A stretch of DNA of 64,000 nucleotides from Bacteroidota bacterium (GCA_018266915.1 JAFDZM010000071.1:1-64000); one strand, 5' to 3'. Numbered from the stretch's first letter, positions 1-10,119 are shown. Notes: generated by a model from the letters alone, not told the origin. Numbers and translations: made by a program.

Positions 1-131
1 TTTGAGGAACATGACAGCCAACTTTTGTTGGTAGCTTAACCCGAACTCACGTTAACTAATCTCCGGTTAACCAATCAACTAAATCAACCATTTTTCTTAA
101 TTTCGCAACCTCAAACGCGAGATTATAAGCA

Positions 132-3100
132 ATGGACTATCAATTTAAAGATATAGAGCAAAAGTGGCAGCAGTTTTGGGCCGAAAATCAAACCTTCAAA
201 GCCGATAACAATTCTGCCAAACCCAAGTATTATGTGCTGGATATGTTCCCCTACCCATCTGGTGCGGGGCTGCATGTTGGACACCCGCTGGGTTATATCG
301 CTTCTGATATTTTTGCGCGCTATAAGCGTTTGCGCGGCTTTAACGTGCTGCACCCTATGGGCTACGACAGCTTTGGCTTACCTGCCGAGCAGTACGCCAT
401 CCAAACCGGGCAGCACCCTGCCATTACTACCGAGACCAACATCGCTACCTACCGCCGTCAGCTTGACCAGATAGGGTTCTCGTTCGACTGGAGCCGCGAG
501 GTTCGCACCAGCTCTCCCGACTTCTACAAGTGGACGCAGTGGATATTTATGCAGTTGTTCAACTCATGGTATAATAAAACTGCGGACAAGGCTGAATCGA
601 TAGACAAACTTGTTGCTTATTTTGAGAAGAACGGTTCATCAGGCATTAATGCGGTATGCGATGAAGATATCAAAACCTTCACCGCTGCTGAATGGAAAGC
701 CATGAGCAATAATGATCAGCAGGAAGAATTGCTCAAATACCGCCTCACCTACCTGCGTGAAAGCACTGTAAACTGGTGTGCTGCCTTAGGGACAGTATTG
801 GCTAATGACGAGGTGAAAGACGGTTTTAGTGAGCGCGGTGGCTACCCTGTTGAGCAAAAGAAAATGATGCAATGGAGCATGCGCATCACCGCCTATGCCG
901 AGCGTTTATTACAAGGTTTAGATACCATCGACTGGCCCGAACCATTGAAGGAGATGCAAAGGAACTGGATTGGTAAGAGTGTGGGTGCTAGTGTGAAATT
1001 CCCGATTGAAGCCTCACCTAAATCCTCTCCAAAGGAGAGGACTTCAAATGAAACGGGAAATAACTCCCTCTCCCCTGGAGAGGGCCTGGGTGAGGCTATA
1101 GAGGTATTTACAACAAGGGTTGATACCATCTTCGGAGTTACCTTTTTAGTATTGGCTCCCGAGCATGAATTAGTGCCATCGTTGACTACGCCTGAGCAAA
1201 AAGCTACTGTTGATGCTTACATCGCGCAAAGCAAGAAGAAATCGGAACTTGACCGTATGGCGGATACCAAAACGGTATCGGGTGCTTTTACAGGCAGCTA
1301 TGTCGTCAACCCGGTGAACAACGAGCGTGTGCCTTTATACATCGCCGATTATGTTTTGGCTGGATATGGTACAGGCGCAGTTATGGCAGTACCATCAGGT
1401 GATCAGCGCGATTACTTGTTTGCCAAGCATTTTGATCTGCCGATCATCCCGATCATCGATATACAAAAAATAGAAACCGAAGCTGACCCGACCAAAGAGG
1501 GCACTTATATCAACTCCGACTTCATGAATGGATTGAACTATAAGGACGGAACAGCTAAGGTGATCGAGTTTTTAGAAGGCAAAGGCGCAGGCAAAGCGAA
1601 AGTGAACTTCAGGATGCGTGATGCCATATTTGGTCGCCAACGCTATTGGGGCGAACCGGTGCCGGTTTACTTTAAGGATAACCTGCCGCATCTGATCGAT
1701 GAAAAAGATCTGCCGTTGCTGTTACCAGAGATCGACAAATACTTACCAACCGAAACCGGCGAGCCGCCATTGGGCAGAGCTACCGGGTGGAACTATAAGC
1801 CCCACCCAAACCCTCCCCGGGAGGGAGGGCTTAAAGAACATGTTGGGGCATATAGAGAAACTGCCGATCCAGTTTATTATGAACAATTAAAAGAGTTCAG
1901 TAGGGATAATCGCAAACAACCAACTGAAGCAGAAAATATTCTGTGGCAGCTATTAAGAAATAATCAAACTGGATTCAAAATAAGAAGGCAGCATGCCATT
2001 GATCAGTTTATTGCTGACTTTGTTTCTTTGGAAAAAGGTTTGGTTATTGAGTTGGACGGACATCATCACAAGTTGAATAAGGAAGCAGATGATTTAAGAA
2101 CCGAAATACTTAACCACTTAGGTTTCGATGTTATCAGATTTAGTAATGATGAAGTGCTTAAATCACCGGAAAAGGTAGCTGATATTATTAAGCAAAACCT
2201 GATTTCATTACCCGAAAGAAAAAAAGTCTCCCCAACCGGGGGAGATTTAGAGGGGGCTGCTTTCGAATACGAGTTGAGCACTATGCCGGGTTGGGCTGGT
2301 TCCAGCTTTTACTGGTACCGCTACATGGATCCTAAGAACGACAAGGAGTTTGCATCTAAAAAGGCGATTGCGTACTGGAAGGATGTCGACCTGTATATCG
2401 GCGGTTCGGAGCATGCTACCGGTCACCTCTTATACAGCCGTTTTTGGAACAAGTTTTTGAAGGATATGAACCTGGTGGTTGAAGAAGAGCCGTTTAAGAA
2501 GCTCATCAACCAGGGTATGATTCAGGGGAGGTCAAACTTTGTATACAGATTGATCGACGATGAAGGACGTGGTACCAATACTTTCGTTTCTCATGGGTTG
2601 ATCAAACAATACAAAACCTACGAACTGCATGTCGACGTGAACATTGTTGAGAATGATATTCTGGACATCAACAAGTTCAAGCAATGGCGTGACGACTTTA
2701 AGGATGCTGAGTTCATATTGGAAAACGGCAAATACGTGTGCGGTGTGGAGATCGAGAAGATGTCGAAATCCAAGTTCAACGTAGTTAACCCGGATGACCT
2801 GATTGCAAAATATGGTGCCGATACCTTACGCATGTACGAAATGTTCCTCGGACCATTAGAGCAAAGCAAACCGTGGAACACCAACGGTATCGAAGGCGTG
2901 TTTAAATTCCTGCGTAAATTCTGGAAGCTTTTCCATGATGAGCAGTTCAATTTCAGGGTATCAGAAGATGCACCAACTAAAGCTGAATTGAAATCATTGC
3001 ATAAGATCATCCGCAAGGTGGAAGAAGATGTTGACCGTTTCTCGTTCAATACATCCGTATCCAGCTTCATGATCGCAGTAAATGAGTTGACAGATCTGAA

Positions 3101-3443
3101 ATGCAATAAAAGGGCAATCCTTCAGGATTTAGTAATCGTGCTATCGTCTTATGCACCGCATATTTGTGAGGAGCTTTGGGTGTTGTTAGGCAAAGAGGCA
3201 GGTACCTTATCGTATGCGGCTTATCCAAAGTTCAATCCTGAATACCTGGTAGAAGACGAGTTTGCTTACCCGATCTCTATCAACGGTAAAATGAAGATGA
3301 ATTTGAACATCTCATTAAGCCTTGATCCACCGGCTATTGAAAGCACTGTAATAGCTAATGCTGATGTACAGAAATACCTGGATGGTAAGTCGCCTAAAAA
3401 GGTGATTGTGGTAAAGGGCAGGATTGTGAATATTGTGGTGTAA
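132..3443 (+). CDS. leuS: Leucyl-tRNA synthetase with two in-frame repeat-element insertions, one encoding a DUF559 domain
   Basis: Charges tRNA-Leu with leucine in the cytoplasm. The HIGH signature is HVGH at residues 48-51 and the KMSKS signature is KMSKSKFNV from about residue 876. The CP1 editing domain contains [13 protein letters not shown], and the catalytic segment [10 protein letters not shown] follows at about 716. At 1103 residues it is some 180 longer than expected. The excess lies in two places: residues 294-322, the translation of an empty hairpin pair, and residues 557-709, a hairpin-bounded DUF559 endonuclease-like domain. Removing both leaves about 920 residues, normal for Bacteroidota LeuRS. 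Both insertions keep the frame and no catalytic signature is broken, so I infer an active enzyme. The ATG at 132 gives the usual N-terminus ([13 protein letters not shown]). Confidence 0.97.
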   Translation: MDYQFKDIEQKWQQFWAENQTFKADNNSAKPKYYVLDMFPYPSGAGLHVGHPLGYIASDIFARYKRLRGFNVLHPMGYDSFGLPAEQYAIQTGQHPAITTETNIATYRRQLDQIGFSFDWSREVRTSSPDFYKWTQWIFMQLFNSWYNKTADKAESIDKLVAYFEKNGSSGINAVCDEDIKTFTAAEWKAMSNNDQQEELLKYRLTYLRESTVNWCAALGTVLANDEVKDGFSERGGYPVEQKKMMQWSMRITAYAERLLQGLDTIDWPEPLKEMQRNWIGKSVGASVKFPIEASPKSSPKERTSNETGNNSLSPGEGLGEAIEVFTTRVDTIFGVTFLVLAPEHELVPSLTTPEQKATVDAYIAQSKKKSELDRMADTKTVSGAFTGSYVVNPVNNERVPLYIADYVLAGYGTGAVMAVPSGDQRDYLFAKHFDLPIIPIIDIQKIETEADPTKEGTYINSDFMNGLNYKDGTAKVIEFLEGKGAGKAKVNFRMRDAIFGRQRYWGEPVPVYFKDNLPHLIDEKDLPLLLPEIDKYLPTETGEPPLGRATGWNYKPHPNPPREGGLKEHVGAYRETADPVYYEQLKEFSRDNRKQPTEAENILWQLLRNNQTGFKIRRQHAIDQFIADFVSLEKGLVIELDGHHHKLNKEADDLRTEILNHLGFDVIRFSNDEVLKSPEKVADIIKQNLISLPERKKVSPTGGDLEGAAFEYELSTMPGWAGSSFYWYRYMDPKNDKEFASKKAIAYWKDVDLYIGGSEHATGHLLYSRFWNKFLKDMNLVVEEEPFKKLINQGMIQGRSNFVYRLIDDEGRGTNTFVSHGLIKQYKTYELHVDVNIVENDILDINKFKQWRDDFKDAEFILENGKYVCGVEIEKMSKSKFNVVNPDDLIAKYGADTLRMYEMFLGPLEQSKPWNTNGIEGVFKFLRKFWKLFHDEQFNFRVSEDAPTKAELKSLHKIIRKVEEDVDRFSFNTSVSSFMIAVNELTDLKCNKRAILQDLVIVLSSYAPHICEELWVLLGKEAGTLSYAAYPKFNPEYLVEDEFAYPISINGKMKMNLNISLSLDPPAIESTVIANADVQKYLDGKSPKKVIVVKGRIVNIVV
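1011..1097 (+). repeat. Empty REP-like inverted hairpin pair inside leuS
   Basis: The left unit runs GCCTCACCTAAATCC, CTCTCC, GGAGAGGACTT; the right unit is its imperfect reverse complement and ends in GGTGAGGC. Each unit is itself a small hairpin. The element adds 29 codons (residues 294-322, rich in S, P, G, E and N) between the strand ending VKFPIE and the strand [10 protein letters not shown] at the start of the editing domain. The same units occur at 13.2, 22.6 and 52.0 kb. Confidence 0.85.
1799..2257 (+). mobile_element. DUF559-carrying hairpin element inserted in frame in leuS
   Basis: The left arm is at 1799-1832 and the right arm at 2224-2257. The reverse complement of the right arm reads GCCCCCTCTAAATC then TCCCCC and GGGGAGACTT, the same plan as the empty repeats in this window. 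Between the arms lies a DUF559 domain with the expected order of motifs: [27 protein letters not shown], and [11 protein letters not shown]. The acidic residues of the Vsr-like fold (E of TEAE, D of IADF, E and D of IELDG) are all present. The 459 bases equal 153 codons, so leuS stays open. The nuclease frame has no ATG of its own before the TEAE motif, so it is probably made only as part of LeuRS. There is no transposase. Confidence 0.85.
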
Positions 3444-3605
3444 GATTGCTCTTATGTCATTGCTATAATGTGACATAGCAATAGGTACTATGCTTCTTCG
3501 CTCAATTTATTGGACGATTGCTTGTTACCCTACAACGCCAACCGCATTGCGCCGTGTACCAAAAATAACCGCTTAATCTTACTTTGAGATTACCGTTAAT
3601 AACTT

Positions 3606-3613
3606 TAGCTTTG
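3606..3613 (+). promoter_or_regulatory. Bacteroidota sigma-ABfr promoter of sucD (-7 box)
   Basis: TAGCTTTG matches TAnnTTTG exactly. A TTTG ending at 3586 lies 19 bases upstream, the canonical spacing. The ATG of sucD is 20 bases downstream. Confidence 0.8.
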
Positions 3614-3632
3614 CGCACACATAATATAATCT

Positions 3633-4505
3633 ATGAGCGTTCTCGTAAATAAAGATTCCAAAGTAATAGTTCAGGGTTTTACCGGTCAGGAAGGTACTTA
3701 CCATGCATCGCAAATGATAGAGTATGGTACTCAAGTGGTTGGTGGTGTTACTCCCGGCAAGGGCGGCAGCACTCACCTTGACAGACCAGTATTTAATACC
3801 GTAGCCGATGCAGTAGCTAAAACCGGCGCTAACGTTTCTATCATCTTCGTACCGCCGCCATTTGCTGCCGACGCCATTATGGAAGCAGCCGAGGCAGGTA
3901 TCGGTGTGATCGTTTGTATCACCGAAGGTATCCCTACTAAAGATATGATACAGGTGAAAGAATACCTGAGAGGCAGAAACAGCCGTCTGATCGGTCCTAA
4001 CTGTCCTGGTATTATTACTGCTGATGAAGCGAAGATCGGTATCATGCCGGGCTTTATCTTCCGTAGTGGTAATGTAGGCGTAGTATCAAAATCAGGAACT
4101 TTAACTTACGAAGCTGTCGACCAGGTAGTGAAAGCCGGAATGGGCATCACCACAGCTATCGGTATCGGTGGCGACCCGATCATCGGCACCACAACAAAAG
4201 AAGCGGTTGAACTGCTGATGAACGACCCTGACACCCACGGTATCATCATGATAGGCGAAATAGGCGGCGGCATGGAAGCTGAAGCTGCACGCTGGATAAA
4301 AGAGAACGGTACAAAACCTGTAGTAGGTTTCATCGCAGGCCAAACCGCTCCTCCGGGACGCAGAATGGGTCACGCTGGTGCCATTGTAGGCGGCGCTGAC
4401 GATACTGCTGCTGCTAAAATGAAGATCATGGCAGAATGCGGCATCCGCGTAGTAAAATCACCTGCCGATATAGGCGCTGCCATGGCGGAAGAACTGAAAA
4501 AGTAA
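3633..4505 (+). CDS. sucD: Succinate-CoA ligase, alpha subunit
   Basis: Alpha subunit of succinyl-CoA synthetase of the TCA cycle, which interconverts succinyl-CoA and succinate with nucleoside triphosphate formation. The 290-residue length matches the family. The N-terminal CoA-binding Rossmann domain opens with [15 protein letters not shown]. The phosphorylated active-site histidine is His247 in the motif [12 protein letters not shown], equivalent to the E. coli position. The beta subunit gene (sucC) is not adjacent; separate sucC and sucD loci are common in this phylum. A consensus promoter lies directly upstream and a likely terminator follows the stop, so the gene appears to be its own transcription unit. 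Confidence 0.97.
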   Translation: MSVLVNKDSKVIVQGFTGQEGTYHASQMIEYGTQVVGGVTPGKGGSTHLDRPVFNTVADAVAKTGANVSIIFVPPPFAADAIMEAAEAGIGVIVCITEGIPTKDMIQVKEYLRGRNSRLIGPNCPGIITADEAKIGIMPGFIFRSGNVGVVSKSGTLTYEAVDQVVKAGMGITTAIGIGGDPIIGTTTKEAVELLMNDPDTHGIIMIGEIGGGMEAEAARWIKENGTKPVVGFIAGQTAPPGRRMGHAGAIVGGADDTAAAKMKIMAECGIRVVKSPADIGAAMAEELKK

Positions 4506-4554
4506 GGTGAAAGCAGAAAGGCGAAAGCTGAAAGTTTTTGTCGATTCAATAATA

Positions 4555-4590
4555 TAAATCCTGGTCAGAAATGGCTGGGATTTTTTTGTT
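4555..4590 (+). terminator. Probable intrinsic terminator of sucD
   Basis: AAATCCTGGTCA and TGGCTGGGATTT form a stem with G-T pairs, followed by a run of seven T. Confidence 0.6.
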
Positions 4591-4616
4591 TGTCAGGACT
4601 GAATAATAAAAAATAA

Positions 4617-4752
4617 CGTCTTTGCGAGGAACGAAGCAATCTCTATGCTATGCAGATCAGGGAGAAGTTATATCTTAAGGAACGTCCAATTAAGATAATT
4701 GTGCTCCATGACCTGTACAGTTCGGGGATTGCTTCGTTCCTCGCAAAGACGC
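4617..4752. repeat. Dispersed inverted repeat, GAGGAACGAAGCAATC family, copy 1
   Basis: The left arm 4617-4641 (GTCTTTGCGAGGAACGAAGC...) and right arm 4727-4751 are near-perfect reverse complements around an 85-base centre. A second copy at 39807-39937 shares the arms and parts of the centre (CTATGCAGATCA against CTATGCAAATCA). With the sucD terminator and the msrB promoter, this explains the 4506-4944 gap; no gene is seen there. Confidence 0.8.
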
Positions 4753-4871
4753 TTTTGCATTCTATTTCATAAATACTGTTCCACTCCGTAAAGAACGGAA
4801 CAACCCACAACCCCTTGTCAACCCAATGTAAACAAGCACTTACTCCAAAAATCAAAACACCAACCCCATCG

Positions 4872-4879
4872 TATATTTG
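4872..4879 (+). promoter_or_regulatory. -7 promoter box upstream of msrB
   Basis: TATATTTG fits TAnnTTTG and lies 65 bases before the msrB ATG. No clear -33 TTG is seen at the usual spacing. Confidence 0.5.
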
Positions 4880-4944
4880 TTGTAACCGTGAAAAGGTGAT
4901 CAAATCACTCATTCACTAACTCACTCATTCATTAATTAAACAAT

Positions 4945-5310
4945 ATGGAGTACAATAAATTAACCCCCGAAGAAGAACGGGTAATACTATACAAGGGAAC
5001 GGAAAGACCGTTTACCGGGTCATTATTAAACAACAAGTCAAAGGGTGTATACGTTTGCAAACGCTGCGATGCCCCGCTGTATAACTCCGCTGATAAGTTT
5101 GAATCCTTCTGCGGATGGCCCAGCTTTGACGACGAAATACCAGGAGCAGTACGCAGGGAAACCGATGCTGACGGTCGCCGTACAGAGATACTTTGTGCTA
5201 ATTGCGGCGCACACCTCGGCCACGTTTTTGAAGGCGAATACATGACACCGAAGAATACACGGCATTGTGTGAATTCGGTGTCGCTGAAGTTTGTGCCTCT
5301 TGAGGACTGA
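4945..5310 (+). CDS. msrB: Peptide-methionine (R)-S-oxide reductase
   Basis: Reduces the R epimer of methionine sulfoxide in oxidised proteins, using thioredoxin as electron donor. This is a single MsrB domain of 121 residues. The structural zinc site is visible as C38-x2-C41 and C84-x2-C87. The CGWPSF signature is at 56-61, the substrate-site histidines are in GAHLGHVF, and the catalytic cysteine is Cys108 in the motif [11 protein letters not shown]. There is no signal peptide, so it is cytoplasmic. It is transcribed towards aqpZ, and the two genes share a long inverted repeat between their 3' ends. Confidence 0.95.
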   Translation: MEYNKLTPEEERVILYKGTERPFTGSLLNNKSKGVYVCKRCDAPLYNSADKFESFCGWPSFDDEIPGAVRRETDADGRRTEILCANCGAHLGHVFEGEYMTPKNTRHCVNSVSLKFVPLED

Positions 5311-5400
5311 GTTGAAAAGTTGAAAAGTTGTAAGGTTGGAAAGTTGCTTGTTTAAAGGCATTATAACCTTACAACTTTCCAACTTTTCAACATTCCAACA
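5311..5400. terminator. Long imperfect inverted repeat between convergent msrB and aqpZ
   Basis: The left arm is built of GTTGAAAAGTTG and AAGGTTGGAAAGTTG; the right arm is the reverse complement (CTTACAACTTTCCAAC, TTTTCAAC). It fills the gap between two convergent genes and probably terminates both. It belongs to the low-complexity hairpins found across this window. Confidence 0.6.
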
Positions 5401-5402
5401 AA

Positions 5403-6125
5403 TTATACTTTCTCCTTATCAAACACCCCGTGCCATACCAGGGCTGCGGCTACGCCTCCAATAATTGGTGCGACAATAAACAGCCATAATTGACTCAATG
5501 CTTTACCACCCGCAAATATGGCTGGACCGAAACTGCGTGCAGGGTTAACCGATGTACCGGTAATTGGTATAGCAACCAAATGGATCAATACTAAGGTGAG
5601 ACCAATAGCTAAGCCGGCCATGGATGAGTTGCCGAACCGGGAATTGGTGCCGAAAATCACAAACAGGAACAGGAACGTAAGGATAGCTTCGGCAAGGAAG
5701 GCTGAGGTGGTGGAGTATCCTCCTAAATAACCTGGTCCCCAGCCGTTGGCACCGAGACCATATTCGGGTATGCCTGTAAATCCTGGTCCGCCTTGAATAA
5801 ATGCGTACAATACGGCTGAGCCGATGACGGCACCGATAAGCTGGGCGATAATGTATCCTACAGCATCTTTCCCGCTTATCTTTTTAGCAACCAGCATAGA
5901 GATGGTAATAGCGGGGTTAATGTGACAGCCCGAAATAGGGCCAATGGCATAGGCCATAGCAACAACGGCAAGCCCGAATGCAAGGGCAATACCTAAAATA
6001 CCCACTCCCAAAGGGGCGTCGGGAAGAACCGCGGCAGGTATTGTCTTTCCGTCGACAACTGCTGCTCCACAGCCAAATAAAACTAAGGCGAAGGTTCCAA
6101 TGAGTTCGGCTAAATATTTTTTCAT
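5403..6125 (-). CDS. aqpZ: Aquaporin Z-type water channel
   Basis: Inner-membrane channel for water. The protein has 240 residues and the six-helix MIP fold with two half-helix loops: NPA at 70-72 (GCHINPAITIS) and NPA at 194-196 (SVNPARSFGP). Arg197 after the second NPA and the histidine in IHLVAIPITG are selectivity-filter residues of water-specific AqpZ proteins rather than glycerol facilitators. A loop between helices 3 and 4 is rich in glycine (GLGANGWGPGYLGGY). It is convergent with msrB. Confidence 0.95.
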   Translation of the reverse strand: MKKYLAELIGTFALVLFGCGAAVVDGKTIPAAVLPDAPLGVGILGIALAFGLAVVAMAYAIGPISGCHINPAITISMLVAKKISGKDAVGYIIAQLIGAVIGSAVLYAFIQGGPGFTGIPEYGLGANGWGPGYLGGYSTTSAFLAEAILTFLFLFVIFGTNSRFGNSSMAGLAIGLTLVLIHLVAIPITGTSVNPARSFGPAIFAGGKALSQLWLFIVAPIIGGVAAALVWHGVFDKEKV

Positions 6126-6254
6126 AATCAGATAGGGTTGTTTGCCTAAAGTTAGAATTAATTATTTCTCATTACGAAAGGTTTAGCGATTCTTTTGTTT
6201 ATAACTAGCAGTCTTGTGAAAAACTATCATTAGCATCATAATCCCCTCATCCGT

Positions 6255-6262
6255 TATCTTTG
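6255..6262 (+). promoter_or_regulatory. -7 promoter box for the nrdBA transcript
   Basis: TATCTTTG fits TAnnTTTG and lies about 30 bases before the start of the cobalamin riboswitch, the right place for its promoter. No TTG is seen at the canonical -33 spacing. Confidence 0.6.
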
Positions 6263-6289
6263 GACTTACAAGTTCTTTAACACACGCTA

Positions 6290-6505
6290 TCAAAGGTTGC
6301 CGGGGTAAAAGCCGGCATTAAAAGGGAACCATGTGCAAATCATGGGCTGACGTGCAACTGTGAAGTAGTGAGTGGTGAAATAGTGAGTGGTGAATAGTGA
6401 ATTTATATCTACGGATGTTTATTGACTAATGACCAATGACTAATGACCATTGACCACCAGCCAGACACCTGCCGGGATAGCTTGTCAAGACTTTCACGAA
6501 TAAGG
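6290..6505 (+). promoter_or_regulatory. Cobalamin riboswitch upstream of nrdBA, with a repeat in its variable arm
   Basis: The conserved blocks of the B12 riboswitch appear in order: AAAAGGGAAC at 6319, GTGCAAATCATG, GGCTGACGTGCAACTGTGAA, and GCCAGACACCTGCC near 6459. The region between ACTGTGAA and GCCAGA, normally a variable stem, holds about 95 bases of low-complexity inverted repeat (AGTGAGTGGTGAA units against TGACTAATGACCA units). It lies directly upstream of class Ia ribonucleotide reductase. By analogy with other bacteria, B12 would repress this enzyme when a B12-dependent class II enzyme is also present; no class II gene is in the window. Confidence 0.85.
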
Positions 6506-6589
6506 TTTTGGCAAAAGTCATGTTCCGCGCTTCCGTAAAAGCGCCTGGTTCATCGTCTTTTGTCGGCTCCTATAAAAAATTGACAAAGC

Positions 6590-7564
6590 ATGAAACAGGA
6601 AAACGAAGTATTACTACGCGAGAACAAGGATCGGTTTGTGATCCTCCCCATCAATTATCCCCGCATCTGGGAGATGTACAAAAAACATGAGGCCAGCTTT
6701 TGGACGGCAGAAGAGATTGATCTGCACGACGATCTGAAGCATTGGGAAAACCTGAACAGCGGCGAGAAGCATTTTATATCGCACGTGCTGGCATTCTTTG
6801 CCGCCAGCGACGGTATTGTGAATGAGAACCTTGCCGTCAACTTCATGAGCGAGGTGCAGGTACCCGAGGCACGATGTTTTTATGGTTTCCAGATCATGAT
6901 GGAGAATATCCACTCGGAGACCTACGCGTTGTTGATCGATACTTATGTTAAAGATCCTGTTGAAAAAGATCGACTGTTTCATGCGATAGATACAGTTCCG
7001 GCAGTAAAGAAGAAAGCCGAGTGGGCATTACGCTGGATAGAGAACGGAACATTTGCCGAGCGATTGGTAGCTTTTGCAGCGGTAGAAGGTATTTTCTTCT
7101 CAGGCAGTTTCTGCTCTATCTTCTGGATGAAAAAGCGCGGGTTGATGCCGGGATTAACCTTCAGCAATGAACTCATCTCGCGCGATGAAGGCCTGCATTG
7201 TGAATTTGCCTGTTTACTTTACAGCATGTTATCTGGGAAACTAAGTAAACAAGAGGTTAACCATATCATAACCGATGCGGTAGATATAGAAAAGGAATTT
7301 ATAACGGAAGCCCTGCCTGTAAACCTCATCGGCATGAATGCCAAACTGATGAGCCAGTATATTGAGTTTGTAGCTGACAGATGGTTGGTTGAACTGGGAT
7401 ATGACAAGGTTTATAATACTACCAATCCATTTGATTTTATGGAGATGATTTCCCTGCAAGGGAAGACCAACTTCTTCGAAAAGCGCGTCGGCGATTATCA
7501 GAAAAGCGGCGTGTTAAATGCTGCTTCTGAAACCAAAGCATTCACTCTCGACGAAGATTTCTAG
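6590..7564 (+). CDS. nrdB: Class Ia ribonucleotide reductase, beta (radical) subunit, eukaryote-like
   Basis: Houses the diiron-tyrosyl radical cofactor that starts ribonucleotide reduction. Metal and radical residues are all visible: Asp74 (AASDGIVNE), Glu105 and His108 with radical Tyr112 in ENIHSETY (ExxHxxxY), Glu in [12 protein letters not shown], and Glu and His in [10 protein letters not shown]. The sequence resembles vertebrate RRM2 more than E. coli NrdB: the start of the core ([21 protein letters not shown]), CFYGFQ, and the C-terminal FTLDEDF, which corresponds to the peptide that docks on the large subunit. It lacks the regulatory N-terminal tail of RRM2. It precedes nrdA, the reverse of the E. 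coli order, behind a cobalamin riboswitch. Confidence 0.97.
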   Translation: MKQENEVLLRENKDRFVILPINYPRIWEMYKKHEASFWTAEEIDLHDDLKHWENLNSGEKHFISHVLAFFAASDGIVNENLAVNFMSEVQVPEARCFYGFQIMMENIHSETYALLIDTYVKDPVEKDRLFHAIDTVPAVKKKAEWALRWIENGTFAERLVAFAAVEGIFFSGSFCSIFWMKKRGLMPGLTFSNELISRDEGLHCEFACLLYSMLSGKLSKQEVNHIITDAVDIEKEFITEALPVNLIGMNAKLMSQYIEFVADRWLVELGYDKVYNTTNPFDFMEMISLQGKTNFFEKRVGDYQKSGVLNAASETKAFTLDEDF

Positions 7565-7660
7565 ATAAGTGATTGAAATCATTTAATCATTTAATCAAGC
7601 AAATCAAGGTTCAGACAAATTAACTAATCTCTAATCTTTAACCTCTAATCTCTACCCCCC

Positions 7661-10039
7661 ATGTATGTAATAAAAAGAGACGGAAAAAAAGAATCCGTAA
7701 AATTTGATAAAATAACCGCACGCATCGAAAAGCTGTGCTATGGTTTAAACCCTGCTTTGGTTGACCCGATTGATGTCGCCAAAAAAGTAATTGAAGGTTT
7801 ATACGATGGCGTAACAACTTCAGAGCTGGATAACCTGGCAGCAGAAACAGCAGCGTCATTAACCACCAAACACCCGGATTATGCTTTACTGGCATCGCGT
7901 ATAGCGGTATCCAATCTGCATAAAAATACCATCAAGTCATTTTCAGAAACTGTGCGCCGATTGCATGGTTATATCGATATAAAAGCAGGGAAAAATGCTT
8001 CCCTGATAGCTGATGATGTTTGGCAGGTGATACAGGAAAATGCAGAATTGCTGGATAGCACCATCATCTACGACCGTGATTTTGGCTTTGATTATTTCGG
8101 ATTTAAAACACTGGAAAAATCATATCTCTTAAAGATCGATGGAAAGATAGCCGAACGTCCTCAGCATTTGTTTATGCGTGTTGCGGTGGGTATCCACAAA
8201 AATGATATCGACAGTGTTATCAAAACCTACAACTTGATGAGTGAGCGTTGGTTTACGCATGCAACGCCAACACTGTTCAATGCCGGCACACCAAAGCCAC
8301 AAATGTCATCCTGTTTTTTGCTGACTATGAAGGATGACAGCATCGACGGCATTTACGATACGTTGAAACAAACAGCCAAAATATCGCAAAGCGCAGGTGG
8401 TATCGGTCTGAGCATCCACAATGTAAGGGCGACGGGCTCCTACATAAGCGGAACTAATGGAACCAGTAACGGTATCATCCCGATGCTGAGGGTATTTAAT
8501 GACACAGCGCGTTATGTAGACCAGGGTGGAGGTAAGCGTAAAGGTGCATTCGCCATTTATTTGGAGCCATGGCATGCGGATATATTTGAGTTTTTGGATC
8601 TGCGCAAAAATCATGGTAAGGAAGAAATGCGTGCGCGCGATCTGTTCTACGCCCTTTGGGTATCCGACCTGTTTATGAAAAGGGTAGAGGCTAATGGCGA
8701 CTGGAGCCTATTCTGCCCACATGAAGCGCCGGGATTATCAGAATGCTTCGGTGCAGAGTTTGAGGCTTTGTATGAACAATACGAAAGTGAAGGCCGTGCA
8801 CGTAAAACGGTAAAAGCGCAGGACCTGTGGTTTGCTATACTGGATGCCCAGGTAGAAACCGGTACGCCATATCTATTATATAAAGACGCCGCCAACAGCA
8901 AATCAAACCAGCAAAATTTGGGTACAATAAAAAGCTCCAACCTGTGTACGGAGATCATGGAGTATACCTCGGACAAGGAAGTAGCTGTTTGTAACCTGGC
9001 GTCATTGGCATTGCCGAGGTATGTCATTAACGGCGTATTTGATCACCAGAAATTATATGAAGTAACCTACCAGGTAACACTAAATCTGAACCGAATCATC
9101 GATCATAACTATTATCCTGTTGAAGAGGCGCGTTATTCCAACCTGCGCCATCGCCCTATTGGTTTGGGCGTACAGGGTTTGGCGGATACTTTTATACAAT
9201 TGCGCCTACCGTTTGAGAGTGATGAAGCAAAGCAATTGAACAAAGAGATATTCGAGACCATCTACTTTGCTGCAATGACTGCGTCGAAAGACCTTGCCAT
9301 GAAAGAAGGTGCTTATGAAACTTTCAAAGGTTCGCCATTATCAAAAGGGCAATTCCAGTTTGATATGTGGGGAGTAAAACCTGAAAGTGGCAGATGGGAT
9401 TGGGAAAATCTGCGTTTAGATGTGATGAACCACGGCGTGCGTAACTCATTGCTGGTAGCTCCAATGCCTACAGCTTCTACTTCGCAAATATTGGGCAATA
9501 ACGAGTGCTTCGAGCCTTATACGTCTAACATTTATACCCGCAGGGTACTGAGTGGCGAGTTTATTGTTGTAAATAAATTCCTGCTGCGCGATTTAGTGAA
9601 TCTTGGTTTATGGAATATCACTATGAAAGATAAGATCATCTCTGCCAATGGTTCAATACAGGAAATTCCGGAGATTCCGCAAAACATCAAAGATTTGTAC
9701 AAAACCGTTTGGGAGATCAAGATGCGTAACATCATTGATATGGCAGCCGACAGGGGCGCTTATATCTGCCAGTCGCAATCACTCAACCTGTTTATTAATG
9801 CGCCTAACGCATCTAAACTCACCTCGATGCACTTCTACGCATGGAAAAAAGGCCTGAAGACCGGTATGTATTACCTGCGTACGCAAGCAGCATCTCAGGC
9901 AGTGAAATTCACTGTTGAGAACCAGGGCGGCAAAAACATGGAGCCGGTAATCCCTGATCATGTAGAACAGGTAGCCGATGAAATTCCTGCCGGGCCAAGT
10001 TGCTCTATGGAAGAGGGGTGTGTGACGTGTTCTGCATAG
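7661..10039 (+). CDS. nrdA: Class Ia ribonucleotide reductase, alpha (catalytic) subunit, eukaryote-like
   Basis: Reduces ribonucleoside diphosphates to deoxy forms. The 792-residue length equals human RRM1, and key residues fall at the same numbers: Cys218 (SSCFLL), Cys429 and Glu431 (NLCTEI), Cys444 (AVCNLAS), Tyr737 and Tyr738 (MYYLRT), and the shuttle cysteines Cys787 and Cys790 in the C-terminal GCVTCSA. The N-terminal ATP cone begins [18 protein letters not shown], so allosteric control by ATP and dATP is expected. The gap of about 95 bases after nrdB shows no terminator, so both genes are probably one B12-controlled operon. Confidence 0.97.
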   Translation: MYVIKRDGKKESVKFDKITARIEKLCYGLNPALVDPIDVAKKVIEGLYDGVTTSELDNLAAETAASLTTKHPDYALLASRIAVSNLHKNTIKSFSETVRRLHGYIDIKAGKNASLIADDVWQVIQENAELLDSTIIYDRDFGFDYFGFKTLEKSYLLKIDGKIAERPQHLFMRVAVGIHKNDIDSVIKTYNLMSERWFTHATPTLFNAGTPKPQMSSCFLLTMKDDSIDGIYDTLKQTAKISQSAGGIGLSIHNVRATGSYISGTNGTSNGIIPMLRVFNDTARYVDQGGGKRKGAFAIYLEPWHADIFEFLDLRKNHGKEEMRARDLFYALWVSDLFMKRVEANGDWSLFCPHEAPGLSECFGAEFEALYEQYESEGRARKTVKAQDLWFAILDAQVETGTPYLLYKDAANSKSNQQNLGTIKSSNLCTEIMEYTSDKEVAVCNLASLALPRYVINGVFDHQKLYEVTYQVTLNLNRIIDHNYYPVEEARYSNLRHRPIGLGVQGLADTFIQLRLPFESDEAKQLNKEIFETIYFAAMTASKDLAMKEGAYETFKGSPLSKGQFQFDMWGVKPESGRWDWENLRLDVMNHGVRNSLLVAPMPTASTSQILGNNECFEPYTSNIYTRRVLSGEFIVVNKFLLRDLVNLGLWNITMKDKIISANGSIQEIPEIPQNIKDLYKTVWEIKMRNIIDMAADRGAYICQSQSLNLFINAPNASKLTSMHFYAWKKGLKTGMYYLRTQAASQAVKFTVENQGGKNMEPVIPDHVEQVADEIPAGPSCSMEEGCVTCSA

Positions 10040-10119
10040 CAAGCTTATGGTTGATAGTTCATGGTTTATAGATTAATCCTAAATTTGCCATGAACTATCA
10101 CCTATGATCCATGAACCAA

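Noticed and set aside
1799..2257. The leuS insert as an intein or self-splicing intron
   Set aside because: There is no Cys or Ser at the first position with a terminal His-Asn, no intein blocks, and no group I or II intron core. The whole stretch is open in the leuS frame.
2618..3106. A 162-codon frame on the minus strand of leuS, and many similar frames opposite nrdA, enolase and others
   Set aside because: They lie opposite strongly supported genes and have no recognisable domains or starts.
6363..6458. CRISPR-like repeats within the riboswitch arm
   Set aside because: The units are short, imperfect and inverted, without regular spacers.
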